A DNA stretch of 64,000 nt. Origin: CAVWDI01 sp963793095 (GTDB taxonomy: Bacteria > Chloroflexota > Anaerolineae > Anaerolineales > UBA4823). The translations under genes were made by a program, and so were the position numbers. The stretch covers positions 1,446,167 through 1,510,166 of the forward strand of contig CAWBYY010000002.1 of the NCBI GenBank assembly GCA_963793095.1, in the 5' to 3' direction. Shown here in pieces: positions 9,858-22,800 of this stretch. The notes beneath the pieces were generated by a model. The model saw only the letters and a program-made list of their open reading frames with translations, did no database searches and was not told where the DNA came from. Position 1 is the stretch's first letter; every line of letters starts with the position of its first letter.

Positions 9858-11348
9858 TTATTCTTCTATTACAACAATCACACCATCCTCTGCCCAATTG
9901 TAAAGCCATTTAGAAGTTTCCAGGTCAAGGATGATACAGCCGTATGAAGCCGGACGCCCGAGGATATTCTCCCAAAGCCGGGTCCCATTGGACAGGGTTG
10001 GTAAACCATGGATGCCGTTCATAAAACCTGGCCATGATTCATAGATGCCCAGAAAATTTGGCATATAAAGGTCCCAGACGGATGCGTATGCATTCTTGTT
10101 ATGGGTTTGCACCTGGAATACTCCCGGCTGAGTTGGTGATTTATCGATGCCGGTGCTGATTAAATGCTTTCCAATCTGTTCGCCATTTTCATAAACCCAC
10201 AACTTCTGTTTACTGATACTGATTATTATCCGCTTGTTTGAAATGATAGGCAGGGGCAGCATCTCATCTTTGGCTGGGATGGTTAAATCCATCCCGGCGA
10301 TTACATTGTTCGGATCAAGTCCAGGATTAGCCTCAATAATTTTCCAGAATGGTATTCCCAGGTTCCAACCAATTTTTAATAATGTATCTCCTTTTTTTAC
10401 TTGGTAAGTGGTCGGTTGGTATCTGATCATTGCTGAAACAGTGCCGTTATCTTCTACAGCTTGAACCAATTGAGGGCTCAAATCCGAGCTGTTAATGAAG
10501 CGTTCCGGTCCAATCTCACTGTTTATTTTCTTGAAATACTCCTCTGCAAGGATTTGATCAATTTTGACAACCGGACCGTTTTCTCCTGGTTCAATGATTA
10601 TCCACTGGCCGATCTCTTCGGGTGTTGGCTGCCATTCAAAATGTTTATCCGCAATTGGATCATAAGCCTTAACCGCAACAGCGGATTCAAGCAGTTTCTC
10701 AATCTGATTTTTTGACTTTGTAACATCGTTGATTGGTGGTGGAACCGGTTTAAGGTAAATATTGGCAGAATTATTGATAAGCGTTTCAAACGGTTGGGCT
10801 TCAATTGTGCTCACGGTCTCTTCAATATTGATGGTGTAACCCAACTCTCCCGGAATTTCAACAAGTTCTGTTCCGATTATTTTCAGGGTCGCGTTTTCTG
10901 GTTCCTGACTTACTTTGGGAACTAGCGTTTCCAGTCCTGATCGGGCTTCATCGGAATTGAATCCACATCTGGCAGGATAATTATGCCTTGACTGTAGCTC
11001 AGATAAAGTTGTTCGAGATTCGAAATTAACTTCCCTGACCGTCCAACCTTATGGGCTTTTCTGGCGGTTTCCAGCGGATCAACACTCAGCCCAATCGTTT
11101 CAGGAGTTACCGAAAAGTCATTAATTCCATCACTGACAGAAATGATATTTTCCAGATTCCAGGTCTTATGCAGCAGAATTCGCGGCGTCAGTTGCGCTCA
11201 TTCCGCCAATATCCAGGTTTAATACTTTTACTCCAGGTGCAATCAGATCTGAGTTCAGGTAGTACCTGTAAAAACCATATCCTGTAGCTGAAATTATCAG
11301 CATTACCACCAGCATTCCAGAGAGAATAGTTACGGACAATATAAACAA
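9858..11348 (-). CDS. L,D-transpeptidase (YkuD) with LysM and PG-binding N-domain (frameshifted)
   Basis: An envelope enzyme forming 3-3 peptidoglycan cross-links. The C-terminal YkuD domain shows KRIIISISKQKLWVYENGE and the catalytic block NGIHGLPTL followed by ASYGCIILD (Cys nucleophile). A LysM repeat precedes it (TYQVKKGDTLLKIGWNLGIP). The N-terminus has one transmembrane helix (FILSVTILSGMLVVMLIISA) and a PG_binding_4/VanW-like region. Two frameshifts, near 11168 and 10960, split it; translation of 10845-11165 in the other two frames supplies the missing middle. The open frame extends to 11465 with a basic segment, so the true start is unclear; TTG at 11348 is the minimal option. Confidence 0.8.
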
Positions 11349-11465
11349 AGGGTGGGTTGGCGGTCTTGATTTAGAGACCCTTGGTTTATTGCTGTTGTAT
11401 TCGGAATAACCAACCCCTTGGTCTACCCTTCTAGGTCTGTTACGAGCGGAATAGTGAGTTATAAC

Positions 11466-11887
11466 TTATGGACGATTTTCCTAAAAAAAGGTTCCAATTT
11501 TAACCTTTTAGATGAGATAAATTAGATGTTGCAAGTTGTGTGCAATTGGGTGTGGATTATGCGGGATTATTCTGCTCCCATTTTCCCTGCGAATAATCGG
11601 AACTGTAGATTAACCCATCCTTGCGCGTACTTACACATAAAAAAACAGTTTTTGATTTTTTGGGGGAGTTGTACTGTTCATTAATTAATCCTTCAATAAA
11701 AATATAATTCTAATAAAGATTAGTTTTGTCCAATTATAAAGCATGATGATTTGATGGGACTGATAAAATTGGCTTTAAAAATTTAATGGTGTTGATGTTC
11801 TGTGAACATATTAGATGGAGGTATAATCGGTAAACACACTTTTGTTGTTGAAATTTTCGTGTAATTACCCAGATTAATAAAAGAAAA
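11466..11887. other. AT-rich intergenic region before the mutase B12 subunit
   Basis: About 420 bp between divergent genes, very AT-rich, with no ORF or recognisable RNA. It probably carries promoters for both sides; see the palindrome and TATAAT near 11800-11826. Confidence 0.5.
11796..11826 (+). promoter_or_regulatory. Palindrome plus -10 element upstream of the mutase/meaB pair
   Basis: TGTTC-TGT-GAACA, a perfect 5-bp inverted repeat, spans 11796-11808, and TATAAT lies at 11821-11826. The palindrome occupies the position of the -35 region, which would suit a regulator-binding operator. Pattern only; no regulator is identifiable. Confidence 0.35.
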
Positions 11888-12298
11888 ATGAATGGAACGA
11901 GAATACGCGTATTAATTGCAAAACCTGGCCTGGATGGCCATGATAGGGGCGCGAAGGTTGTTGCCAGGGCATTGCGGGATGCAGGGATGGAGGTAATTTA
12001 TACCGGATTGCGCCAGACACCTGAGATGATCGCTGAAAGCGCCCTGCAGGAAGATGCCGATGCTGTGGGATTGTCCATTCTTTCAGGCGCCCATATGACT
12101 TTAATCCCGGAGATAATAAATCGCCTGCGGGAAAACGGGCAGGAAGGTATAAAAATTTTTCTGGGTGGTATTATCCCTGATGAAGATATCCCGCTCTTAA
12201 AATCAATGGGAGTAACCGGGATATACGGTCCTGGCACAAGCACCCGGGATATTATTGCTGACATACGCTCAGAAGTATTGCCTGAAGAAATAAATTAA
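11888..12298 (+). CDS. Methylmalonyl-CoA mutase, cobalamin-binding subunit
   Basis: 136 residues forming a stand-alone B12-binding domain. GLDGHDRGAKVV carries the DxHxxG motif whose His coordinates cobalt; LSILSGAHMTL and LGGIIP are the remaining cofactor-contact loops. The catalytic subunit is encoded apart at 25156-26835. Partner meaB follows after 6 bp, consistent with an operon that loads and protects the cobalamin of the mutase. Confidence 0.92.
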   Translation: MNGTRIRVLIAKPGLDGHDRGAKVVARALRDAGMEVIYTGLRQTPEMIAESALQEDADAVGLSILSGAHMTLIPEIINRLRENGQEGIKIFLGGIIPDEDIPLLKSMGVTGIYGPGTSTRDIIADIRSEVLPEEIN

Positions 12299-12304
12299 AA
12301 GTAA

Positions 12305-13397
12305 ATGTCAATTATCCTATCTGTGTTGGATGGTAACAGGCGTGACATAGCGCGTTTGCTTACCGAAGTCGAGAATGAAACAGCTTCAGGCAGGGAAGCA
12401 TTAGACCTGCTATACCCGCATGCTGGAAATGCACACCTGGTTGGGATCACCGGCGCTTCAGGCACCGGTAAATCATCACTGGTAACACAGATTATTCTTA
12501 AATATAGACAGAGCATTCATAAGGCAGCATCTGAACAGGATTCAAATTTGCCGCAGATCGCTGTGGTCGCAGTTGATCCATCTAGCCCATTTACGGGCGG
12601 CGCAATCTTGGGGGATAGAATCCGGATGATCTGGAACTTGCCGGGGATAAGGGTGTATTTATCAGGTCGATGGCTACCCGTGGTTCACTGGGAGGTCTCG
12701 CCAGTGCGACTGCTGGCGCTTCCCTTGTTCTGGATGCAGCGGGTTTTGATATTGTAATCATTGAAACTGTTGGCGCTGGTCAGGCGGAAGTTGACATCGC
12801 GAAATTGGCTCATACAACCATAGTGGTCGAGTCTCCAGGCCTGGGGGATGATATTCAAGCGATCAAAGCGGGTATCCTGGAAATCGCAGATATCCTGGTA
12901 ATAAATAAAGCCGATCTACCAGGGGTTGAAGCCACAGAGAAGGCGTTAGAAGGGATGCTCCAGCTTGTTTATCCAGGTGGAAATCATTTTGTTTCTCATC
13001 ATGGAAAAATAATGGCTTCATTTCAAGAGAATCTGGGGTCTGGAAAATAAAGATGATTTATATAAGTCAGAAACAAATGTTGAATCAGAACCCGAAATTA
13101 GGTGGGTTCCACCTGTCCTGCGGACTGTTGCAACGAATGGGGATGGCGTTTCAGATCTGGTTGATCTTATAAACAACCATCGAGTGTTTCTTGAAAAATC
13201 AGGAAAATGGATACAGCGCGACCGGTTGCGGGTCGAGTTCTGAAGTTATGACTCTGCTGAAAAACAGTCTGATTGCCAAATGGGCTGAGAGCGTAGATGA
13301 AAAGTATTATAATGAAATATTGGAGGCTGTTTACCAGAGGAATCTCTCCCCATTGAAGGCGGTGGACATATTAATTGGGAAATTTATTAATAAGTGA
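12305..13397 (+). CDS. meaB: MeaB/ArgK GTPase, methylmalonyl-CoA mutase chaperone (frameshifted)
   Basis: A G3E-type P-loop GTPase that gates B12 delivery to methylmalonyl-CoA mutase. Seen are P-loop GITGASGTGKSS, VAVDPSSPFTGGAILGDRIRM, then in a second frame FIRSMATRGSLGGLA, ETVGAGQAEVD and the NKAD specificity motif. The C-terminal helices (LLKNSLIAKWAE onward) are in a third register. Breaks lie near 12627 (restoring one G gives RMDLEL), near 13040 and near 13235. The combined length of about 364 residues matches the family. Multiple indels in a gene coupled to its partner suggest sequencing error. Confidence 0.85.
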
Positions 13398-13535
13398 TTT
13401 AAGAAGTGTATGAATCTAGAAAAAATTCGTTGATGATAGCTTAAGTGATTGGTTATATTAAGGAAAATTACTTTACTGTAAAACATAAAATTACTGGATT
13501 CGTGGATGCTTATTTAATAAGAAAGGGAAAGGTTT

Positions 13536-14528
13536 ATGTCAGGCCATCGTAATATCAGGGATTGCAGCATGTATGGAGATATTAAATTATTTACAGGGAG
13601 TGCCTCACCTGAATTGGCAAACAAAATCGCGGAATACCTGAAACTATCTTTAAGCGGGGTTGATTTAATCCAATTTCATAATGAAAACATCTTTGCCAGA
13701 TTACATAAAAGCGCCCGAGGTCAGGATGTTTATATTATCCAGACCAGCGCGCCTCCAATCCACCGTAACTTGATGGAACTATTGATCCTTTTGCAGACTC
13801 TGCGTTTAGATTCAGCCGGAAGGATAACAGCTGTTATGCCATATATGGCTTACTCAAGATCTGATAAGAAGGATGTGCCGCGTGTGCCGATCACAGCCAG
13901 GCTGGTTGCGGATATGATCGAAGTCGCTGGAGCGGATCGTTACATGACTCTTGATTTACATGCAGGCCAAATTCAAGGGTTCTTTTCTATCCCGGGCGAC
14001 GTTCTAACCGCTTTTCATTTAATTACTGATTATGTTCTTAAATTGATGCCTGAATTAATTGACCCGGTGGTTGTGGCTGCAGACCTTGGATTTGCAAAGA
14101 AAGGTCGCAATTTTGCTGCCAAAATTAAAGCTCCGATCGCTTTTGTTGAAAAGCGCCGGGATTCAAATGCTTCCAAAGCAAAAGGTCTTTCACTGATTGG
14201 TTCGGTGGAAAACAGGGATGTCATCATTGTCGATGATGAAATGGATACAGCTGGATCGATGACGGAGGCAGTCAAGCTTGTAAAAGATAATGGAGCCAGG
14301 GATGTTAACATCGTATTTGTACATCCTGTGCTGTCCAGGCCCGCCATCAAACGCCTCGAAGATTTACCCGTAAAAGAAATCATCACTACAGATACGATCC
14401 CTATCCCGTATGCATATCGAGATTTACTGAGGAATAAATTAACCGTATTATCGATATCCCCGCTGCTTGGAGAGGTCATTTTGCGGGCGCACGAAGGCCG
14501 CAGTGTGGGTGAAATGTTCCATGAATAA
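13536..14528 (+). CDS. prs: Ribose-phosphate pyrophosphokinase
   Basis: Makes PRPP from ribose 5-phosphate and ATP for nucleotide, His and Trp synthesis. The protein of about 330 residues shows the family blocks LFTGSASPELA, QTSAPPIHRNLMELL, MPYMAYSRSDKK, the metal/PRPP-site DLHAGQIQGFF, and the PRPP-binding loop VIIVDDEMDTAGSM. The ATG at 13536 has an upstream AAGGGAAAGG; ATG at 13569 (MYGDIKLF) is a shorter alternative. The mutM start codon follows two bases after the stop, so the two are probably co-transcribed. Confidence 0.95.
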   Translation: MSGHRNIRDCSMYGDIKLFTGSASPELANKIAEYLKLSLSGVDLIQFHNENIFARLHKSARGQDVYIIQTSAPPIHRNLMELLILLQTLRLDSAGRITAVMPYMAYSRSDKKDVPRVPITARLVADMIEVAGADRYMTLDLHAGQIQGFFSIPGDVLTAFHLITDYVLKLMPELIDPVVVAADLGFAKKGRNFAAKIKAPIAFVEKRRDSNASKAKGLSLIGSVENRDVIIVDDEMDTAGSMTEAVKLVKDNGARDVNIVFVHPVLSRPAIKRLEDLPVKEIITTDTIPIPYAYRDLLRNKLTVLSISPLLGEVILRAHEGRSVGEMFHE

Positions 14529-14530
14529 TT

Positions 14531-15362
14531 ATGCCTGAATTGCCAGAAGTAGAGACAATCCGGTTGCTGTTGCGTAATGGTGGGCCAGAAAGCCCATCAT
14601 TATTAAAATTTTGAGATAACAGGGGTTGATTTATACTGGGAGCGGACGCTGGAAACCCCGGCGTCTGATGAATTTGAAAGGAAGATCATCTCCCAGCAGA
14701 TCAAGGAGATTGGGCGCAGGGGAAAGTTCCTGAACTTCTTTCTCTCTGATTATCACTTCCTCCTGCACTTGCGAATGAGTGGGGATGTACTCATCCAACC
14801 AAAAAGTGAACCACCTGGTAAACACCACCGGTTATCTCTTTATTTCAACAATGGATTAAAGTTTTCTTTTATAGACCCGCGCAAATTTGGACGGGCATGG
14901 TTGGTCACAGATCCAGATACAATCCTGGGAAATTTGGGCCCCGAACCTTTTTCGGAGGAATTTACACCAACCAGCCTCTATACGGCTTTGAAAAGTCACA
15001 GCCGGCAGATAAAACCTTTGTTAATGGACCAGAAATTCATCGCAGGTCTGGGAAATATTTATACCGATGAAGCCCTTTTTTATGCAAAAATCCACCCTTT
15101 GACAAAATCCGACCAGATTACTGAAGAACAAAGTGATCAACTGGTTGATAGCATCAGGTTTGTTCTGGCAGAAGGGATAAAGAATAATGGGGCAAGTATA
15201 GATTGGGTTTATAGGGGAGGCGATTTCCAAAATTATTTTCAAATATACGGTCGAAAAGGACAAAAATGTGAGGTTTGCGGGGATGTGATCGAAAGGATTA
15301 CCGTTGGGCAGAGAAGTACATTTATCTGCCCGACCTGCCAGCCTGAACCAGCAATTAATTAA
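14531..15362 (+). CDS. mutM: Formamidopyrimidine-DNA glycosylase (frameshifted)
   Basis: Excises 8-oxoguanine and formamidopyrimidines and nicks the abasic site. The N-terminus MPELPEVETIR carries the catalytic Pro1 (after Met removal) and Glu2. Downstream are LHLRMSG, IDPRKFGR, QKFIAGLGNIYTDEALF (helix-two-turn-helix) and a C-terminal zinc finger with CEVCG and CPTC. The first 26 codons are in another frame. Removing one T from the TTTT at 14609-14612 joins SLLKF to EITGVDLYW and restores a protein of about 277 residues. Confidence 0.9.
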
Positions 15363-15389
15363 ATCGAAATCCTGAAATTGGGATTATTT

Positions 15390-18300
15390 CTACTTCTTAC
15401 GCCGTTTTCGGCGACGTTTTGAGGAAACCGAGATTTCTTCCTCCTCGGATTTTAAGTTACTTATATCTAGATTTGATGAACTGATTTCAGCGGTAACTTC
15501 GGAGATTTCTGTGGTATCAGAAGGGGATCCATTAAACTCTTTTGCGGTATTAACAGTTTCCATAGTATCCTCCGGTTCAGGTTGTTCATCCATCTCTGCT
15601 ATTTTCTGCAACCTGGAAATACCGCGCGGTCGGTAGGTAAACATCCTTGAAACAACACTTAATCGCATATTATCCAGGAGTTCCTGGAATAATCCAAATG
15701 CTTTATTCTTGTATTGCACAAGAGGGTCTCTCTGGCCGTATGCCTCCAGTCCAATCGAAACTCGAAGCGCTTCCATTTGAGTCAGGTATTCCACCCAGAG
15801 TTCCGAAATTGTTGAAAGCAGTAACTGGCGGTAGATCTCTGTTAGAGCTTTGCGGCCAAGTACTTCAATAATTTGTTCACGGAAATCCAGCGAGAGATTA
15901 TTGAGGGTTGTTTCCTCTGATACCTGTTCATCTCTCATTTCATTTATATCTAGAATTGCCTTCTTTATCAGGTCTGGCAATTCGTTAATCCTTTTTGATT
16001 CCAGGCTTTGGTACTCAAATTGCCCCCATATTTTCCGCATAAATTCTTGAGCATTTTTCAAGTGGTCCAGAACATCTTTAACAACCTGGTCCGGCTCACG
16101 ATTTAGCAATAGCCTGGCAGTGTAATAAAAGTAATTAAACCGTGTAGTCCGTTCCCAGATTCTTTTGTGGGTTTTCCGGTCAAATGAAGCTTTGGCACCT
16201 CTGGGTAAAGCTAAAAGAATTTGCAGAAGATCCTGGCGAGTATACTTTCCATCAGGTTTTGAGAGAGCTTTTTCCAAATCTCGCGTTATCTGACCGTTAT
16301 CGCCGAGATATTTTTCTTTTCTTCCGACAAAGATCCTCTCAATTTCAGATAAGACCTGCAGGTTGATGGAGTTCCAATCCCCTGTCTGCAATTGATCCAG
16401 TTTGATTGATACAGGTTCATCAATTCTGCGTTCGATTGAACCTATCAATCTCCTCATTCCCTGCTGTACAATCGTTGTTTCAATTTGATGCTTGATTGTG
16501 TCTTCGAGCTGAAACGGGTCTTTTACCAGTAGTTGCTGGTCTTTACCAGATAAATTAATCTGGACACGAACCAGACTGGCCAATTCTGCAACAATCTCAG
16601 CGGTTGGAGGTGTCTCCTCTGCGTCCTGGTTATCCAGGCCTTCAAGGAATGTTTCCAATAACTCGTATCTTTCATCGAGTGTATTATCAATATTGATTTG
16701 AGTTTGAAGCAGTATTTGATCTACTGTTTGAATGATATGTTCCATTTCGGCGTCAATGGATTCTTCCACCAGGGATAGAAAAAAATTGCGGATATTTTCA
16801 GGGTTAGAATTTTCATTTAATGAGTCAAGCGTTTTATCGGACAGAGTTTTTAAGGAATATGAAGGATACAACAAACTATCCTGGATTATTGGAGGTTGGA
16901 TCTGATCCAGCCATGAAAGCAATTGCCATGGTCCGGCATCATCTTCTAAACCCTGCGGAACCCGTTTTTTAACTTCCACAGCGAGCATTTCTGTTACATC
17001 TTCAGTCAGATCGCTCTTGGTGAAGATACGATTGCGTTGAGAATATATTCCGGCTCTCTGGGTATTCAGGACATCGTCATATTCCAGCAGGTGTTTGCGA
17101 ACATCAAAATTCGCCCCCTCAACCCGGTTTTGAGATTGTTCAACCAATCGTGACACCAGACCGACTTCCAGCGGAATTGCATCATCAATTTTCATGCGCT
17201 GCATTAATCCATCCGCCTGCTGGCCGCCAAACAAACGCATTAACTCATCTTCCATTGATAGATAGAATCGAGAAGAGCCTGGATCACCCTGGCGGGCTGC
17301 CCGTCCACGAAGCTGGTTGTCGATCCTGCCGCGCTTCATGTCTTTCGGAACCGATTACATGAAGACCGCCAAGTTCACGTACCTGATCCATTTCCTGCAT
17401 ATTCTGCAAGAAGTATTTAATCTCTGAGTCATAAATTCCATACTGGGATGGACTGAGTTCAAGCAGAGCGGCTTTCCGTTCAGCCATTGTCATTTCATAT
17501 GCATCTTTATAATCGGCGCGTTTCAGAACCCGGTTCACCGCTGAGATCACTTCCTCGGCAATTTCGCCGCCCAATTTAATGTCCACACCGCGACCTGCCA
17601 TATTGGTCGCAATTGTTACACCTCCAAATTCTCCAGCCCCAGCGATAATTTGACTTTCCTCAGTATGTTTGCGAGCATTCAAAACCTGATGTGGAATACC
17701 GCCTTTTATGTTGTTAATAAGCCGGTTCTTTTTTTCAGGAGGGATCTCAAGTATTTGGAGGAGAAGGTTAATGTTGATTTCGTCCTCCGGATTGAAGGGA
17801 ATATTTAACTCGCGTGCCATATTGCGCATTTGGTTCGTATCCACTTCTTTTATTGGAATGTTGAGATATTCCAATTCAGGCACTGACCGCCCGTCCTGCT
17901 CGCGCTGGTGTTCCCTAATCCATGACTTTCTGAGAAGGATAACCTGGGCTAATCGGCGCAGGTATTCAGCCTTAAGTCTTTGGGACACTCGCTCTGAAAG
18001 TTCAACCGATGTAGTACCCACCAGCATCGGTCGACCTAAGGAATTAAATTTCAGGATTTCGGTTGCGATTGCTCTGAGTTTCGCTTCTTCAGTGCGGTAA
18101 ACGACATCCGGGAAATCTTTTCGTTTCCAAAAAACAGGGTTCCTTTCAATATCGTCCTGCAGGCTGTAATAGATATATTTATATCCATGTTCATCACGAT
18201 CCTCGATTTCCATAAGGTCATTTTCAGGTTGAGATGCCTGGAATTCCAAATTGGTTGGAATAGCAATGACATCCAGCGAATAAATCTCACTGAATTCTTC

Positions 18301-19533
18301 GGCTTCTGTGACGGCTGTTCCGGTCATCCCGGACAATTTTTCATACATGCGGAAATAATTCTGGATAGTTATTGTGGCGTAAGTTACTGATTCGGATTGG
18401 ACCTTAACACCTTCCTTGGCTTCCACTGCCTGGTGCAATCCATCTGACCATCGCCGGCCGGGCATTAAGCGACCGGTAAATTCATCGACAATCACAACTT
18501 TCCCGCCCTGTACCAGATACTCTTTATTTCTCTTGTATAAAAATTGGGCGCGCAGTGATTGTTCTAAATATCCAAGTAAGCGGGCTTGTTCGGGTGTGAT
18601 GTCCTCCGGGCGATCCGGGTCGCGCAGTGATACACCAAGCAACTCCTCTACATGTGTTTCGCCGATTTCAGTAAGGAAAACAGAGCGGTCTTTTTCACTA
18701 ACTTCATAATCTTCCGGATTCAGTTTGTTTACAACTTGAGAAGTTTTGAGATACCATTCCGCTTCGTCTTGGGCAGGCCCCGAGATGATAAGGGGTGTCC
18801 GCGCTTCATCAATCAGGACATTATCAACCTCATCAACAATCGTATAATAAAATTCACGCTGGACTCTATCTTCAAGGCGCATGGTCATATTGTCGCGCAG
18901 GTAATCAAAACCAAATTCGCTGTTTGTCCCGTATGTAATGTCCGCTTCATAAGCTAGACGCCGCGGGACCATATCTAACTGGTTCTGGTCTTCATGCGGA
19001 GATTCCCGCTCCAGATTGACTAGGAAGGCTTTGCGACCGCTTTCGGTTCGGGCAGCCATTTGAAGCACACCGACACTTAATCCCAGAAGTTGATATACAG
19101 GCGCCATCCAGCGGGCATCGCGCCGGGCGAGATAGTCATTTACTGTAACCAGATGTACTCCCCTTCCAGTGAGTGCATTCAAATAAAGCGGCAGGGTGGC
19201 GACCAGAGTTTTGCCTTCCCCGGTCTTCATCTCTGCTATCTTTCCTTCGTGCAGGGTAACCCCACCAATAAGTTGAATATCATAGTGGCGCAAACCGATT
19301 GTGCGTTTGCTGGCTTCCCGCACAGCGGCAAATGCTTCCACCAGCAAATCGTCCAGCGATAAACCTTCACTCAATCGTGATTTGAATTCTTCAGTTTTCG
19401 CTTTCAGGGCATCATTACTGAGTTCTTCGTAATTTAACTCGAGATCATTGATTTGAGCGACGATATTTGAATATTTTTCAATCACTTTTTTATTCTGATC
19501 GCCACCCACAATGTGGACAAACTTTTTTAACAT
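15390..19533 (-). CDS. secA: SecA preprotein translocase ATPase, unusually long (frameshifted)
   Basis: The motor of Sec export. Seen are MKTGEGKT (Walker A), YGTNSEFGFDYLRDN, VDEVDNVLIDEARTPLIISG, DEFTGRLMPGRRWSDGLHQA, ATNMAGRGVDI and RIDNQLRGRAARQGDPGSS. One extra base near 17330 splits the gene inside GSERHEARRIDNQ. The joined protein is about 1380 residues against about 900 in E. coli. Extra segments lie before VVYRTEEAK, between the SERVSQRLKAEYL and GIPHQVLNARKH blocks, before HVIGSERH, and in the C-terminal half. The C-terminus is acidic, then ends in a KRRRKRRKK tail with no CxCx8CH zinc site. Confidence 0.92.
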
Positions 19534-19837
19534 TGTTTACCTCATCCGGGCGATTATAGCATAGCGGTGTTAGATATTTATTAGCGTTGAGAATGAATGA
19601 TGGATGTAAATACACCCAGCCATTATTCTGTCCTGGGTGGCCAGGGATGTAAAGAAATTATTCTAATCTTAAATATTTAATAGCTGGAATGCTGTGGGTG
19701 CTATAATTCAAAAGGCTTTGAGGAAAGGGAATTCAAAGTGTAAAAGTAGCTGATTGGTACAGTTGTTGCAATCAAATTTAACATCGCCACCATCATCAAG
19801 CCAGCAGTCCTAATACAATTTAATTAAGAATAATCTA
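19534..19837. other. Intergenic region between divergent secA and dnaE
   Basis: About 304 bp with no ORF. A TATAAT at 19702-19707 could be the -10 of a rightward promoter for dnaE, but no good -35 is visible. The secA side must carry its own promoter. Confidence 0.4.
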
Positions 19838-22800
19838 ATGTCGTTTGTCCATCTTCACGTTCATTCTGAATACTCTTTGCTTGATGGTTTCAGTAACATC
19901 AGGCAGTTAGTAAAACGAGCGAAGGAAATGGATATGCCGGCTCTGGCTATTACCGATCACGGTTCGATGTACGGCGTGGTCGAATTTTATAATGCTGCCA
20001 TTGGGCATGGGATTAAACCGATCATCGGTATTGAAGCTTATCTGGCAGCCAGGGGGATGAAATCAAAGGATCCTCAGTATGATAAAAAATCCAGCCACAT
20101 TTTGTTGCTGGCGGAAAATCAAACGGGTTATCAGAATCTCCTGAAGCTGTCAAGCGCAGCTCAGATAGAAGGTTTTTACTATCATCCACGGATAGACCAC
20201 GACATTCTTGAGCAGCATTCAGAAGGAATAATATGTACAACCGGGTGTTTGTCGGCAGAGCTTCCCCGGATGATAAATAAAGGCAACCTCACACAAGCCC
20301 AAAAGCGACTCGATTGGTATTTTGAAGTATTCGGAAGAGAGAATTTCTTCTTTGAATTGCAAGACCATAATATTAAGGAACTTAAAAACATAAATCAAAC
20401 ACTGCTTAATTTCAGGGAGAGATACGGGGCGAATTGTATCGCCACAAATGATGTTCATTACATCAACCCTGAGGATGCACCGCTCCAGGATCTGTTATTA
20501 GCGATTCAAACTGGCTGCCTTTTAACTGATCCAGACCGGATGCGCATGGCGGATGCCTCTTTTTATCTTCGCAGCCATGAAGAAATGGCTGATATTTTCT
20601 CGGAAATTCCGGAGGCTGTAAGCAATACACTTCGAATCGCAGAGCGATGTAACGTCGATTTGGGGTTTAAAGGCTACCATCTACCCCAGTTTGAAGTTCC
20701 AGAGGGACATGATGCCAGGGGTTATTTGCGAGTGTTGTGTGAGGACGGGTTGAAGAGAAGGTATGGCGAGCGCTCGGACGATCAAGAAGTGGTTGAACGG
20801 TTAAATTATGAACTGGAAATTATCCACAGGATGGGTTTCGATACCTATTTTTTGATTGTTTGGGATTTATGCAGGTATGCCCGATCACAGGGGATCTGGT
20901 ATAACGCCAGGGGTTCGGCTGCCGGGTCTATCGTCGCCTATACCCTTGATATTACACTGGTCGACCCGATAGACCATGGTTTAATCTTTGAGCGGTTCCT
21001 CAATCCGGGTAGGATCTCAATGCCTGATATTGATCTGGATTTCCGTGATGACCGCCGGGCGGAAATGATGGAATATACAGCCAGAAAATACGGGGATGAC
21101 AAAGTAGCTCAGATTATCACATTTGGGACCCTCGGCGCTCGAGCTGCAATAAGAGATGTAGGTCGTGTGAAAGATATTCCACTAAATGAGGTTGATAAAG
21201 TAGCCAGATTAATTCCAAATATTCCCGGTAAACCTGTCTCGATTAGGGAAGCTATTAACAGTGTCCGGGAATTGAAGGAATTTTACAATTCGACCCCATT
21301 TATTCAAGAACTGGTTGATACCGCCATGCAGATGGAAGGGGTTGTACGTAGTGCGGGCACCCATGCAGCCGGGGTAATAATTACAGATAAACCTATGGTT
21401 GAGTATATCCCGCTGCACCGCCCAACAGGCAGTACCGGCGCTGAAAGCCCGATCAAGACGGTTACCCAGTTTGACATGAATATCGTTGATTCTCTCGGCT
21501 TGCTAAAAGTGGACTTCCTGGGATTATCGACGTTAACGATTATGGCTCGGGCCTGTGAAATGATTGAGAAACGGCACGAGATCAAGCTGAACCTTGGGAA
21601 TATCCCAACCAATGATCCTGATACTTATGAATTATTGGGACGGGGTGAAACAGCAGGAGTGTTCCAGGTTGAAGGTTCTGGAATGCGCCGCTGGCTGATG
21701 GAAATGAAACCTAAAGAACTGGCGAATGTGATCGCTATGGTCGCATTATTCCGGCCCGGTCCAATGGATTTTATCCCTGATTACATCCAGCGGATGCATG
21801 GGAAGAAGAAGGTCGAGTATAAACATCCCAGTCTGGAACCAATTTTTAAGGAGACTTACGGTTTCCCTGTTTATCAGGAACAATTAATGTTTGCTGCGAT
21901 GCAGCTTGCTGGTTACACAGCACCAGAAGCGGATGATTTGCGCAAAGCTATCGCGAAAAAAGTGAAAGGAAAACTGGAAAAACACCGGGAAAAGTTTATC
22001 GCCGGTTCTGTTTCAAATAATATCCCCAGCAGTACAGCAGCAGCAATTTTTGAGGAATGGAAAGAGTTTGCCAGATATGGGTTTAACAAGAGTCATGCTG
22101 TTGACTATGGGGTCATCGCTGTTCAGACTGCATATCTAAAAACTCATTTTCCTGTCGAGTATATGACTGCTCTTCTTTCGGTTTATAAAAATGACACTGC
22201 CAAGATCGCACTTTACGTAGCGGATTGCCGCAGGATGGGAATACCAGTCGAACCCCCTGATATCAATGCCAGCGGGTGGGATTTTGGCATTGAAGACCTG
22301 GAAAGTGGAAAATCCGTTATCCGGTTTGGTCTTGGAGCTGTTAAAAATGTCGGTCAGGGTCCGGTGAATTCAATATTGAATGCCAGAAAATCCGGCCCAT
22401 TTACAGATTTAATTGATTTTGCGAAACGGACAGACTTGCGGGTTGTGGGAAAAAGAGCCCTTGAGAGTTTAATCCGGGTTGGAGCGCTGCGGAATTATGG
22501 CAGGCGGATAGCATTATTGAATTCACTGGATAAAATCATTGCATTCAGTGCAATGCATTTCAAAGCAAGCGAGGCGGGTCAGATCAGTTTGTTTGGTTCT
22601 CATACAGGTGTTGATGAATCAATTGATATTCCTTCAGTTTCATTTGATGTGAGCAGACATGAGATATTAAATTGGGAACGAGAGTTAATTGGATTGTACA
22701 TCTCTGACCATCCTCTCAATCCAGTTATGGACAGCCTTGTTGAATTTGTAACGCATTATTCTGCCCAACTCGGTGAAACTGTGCATAATCAGAATATCCG

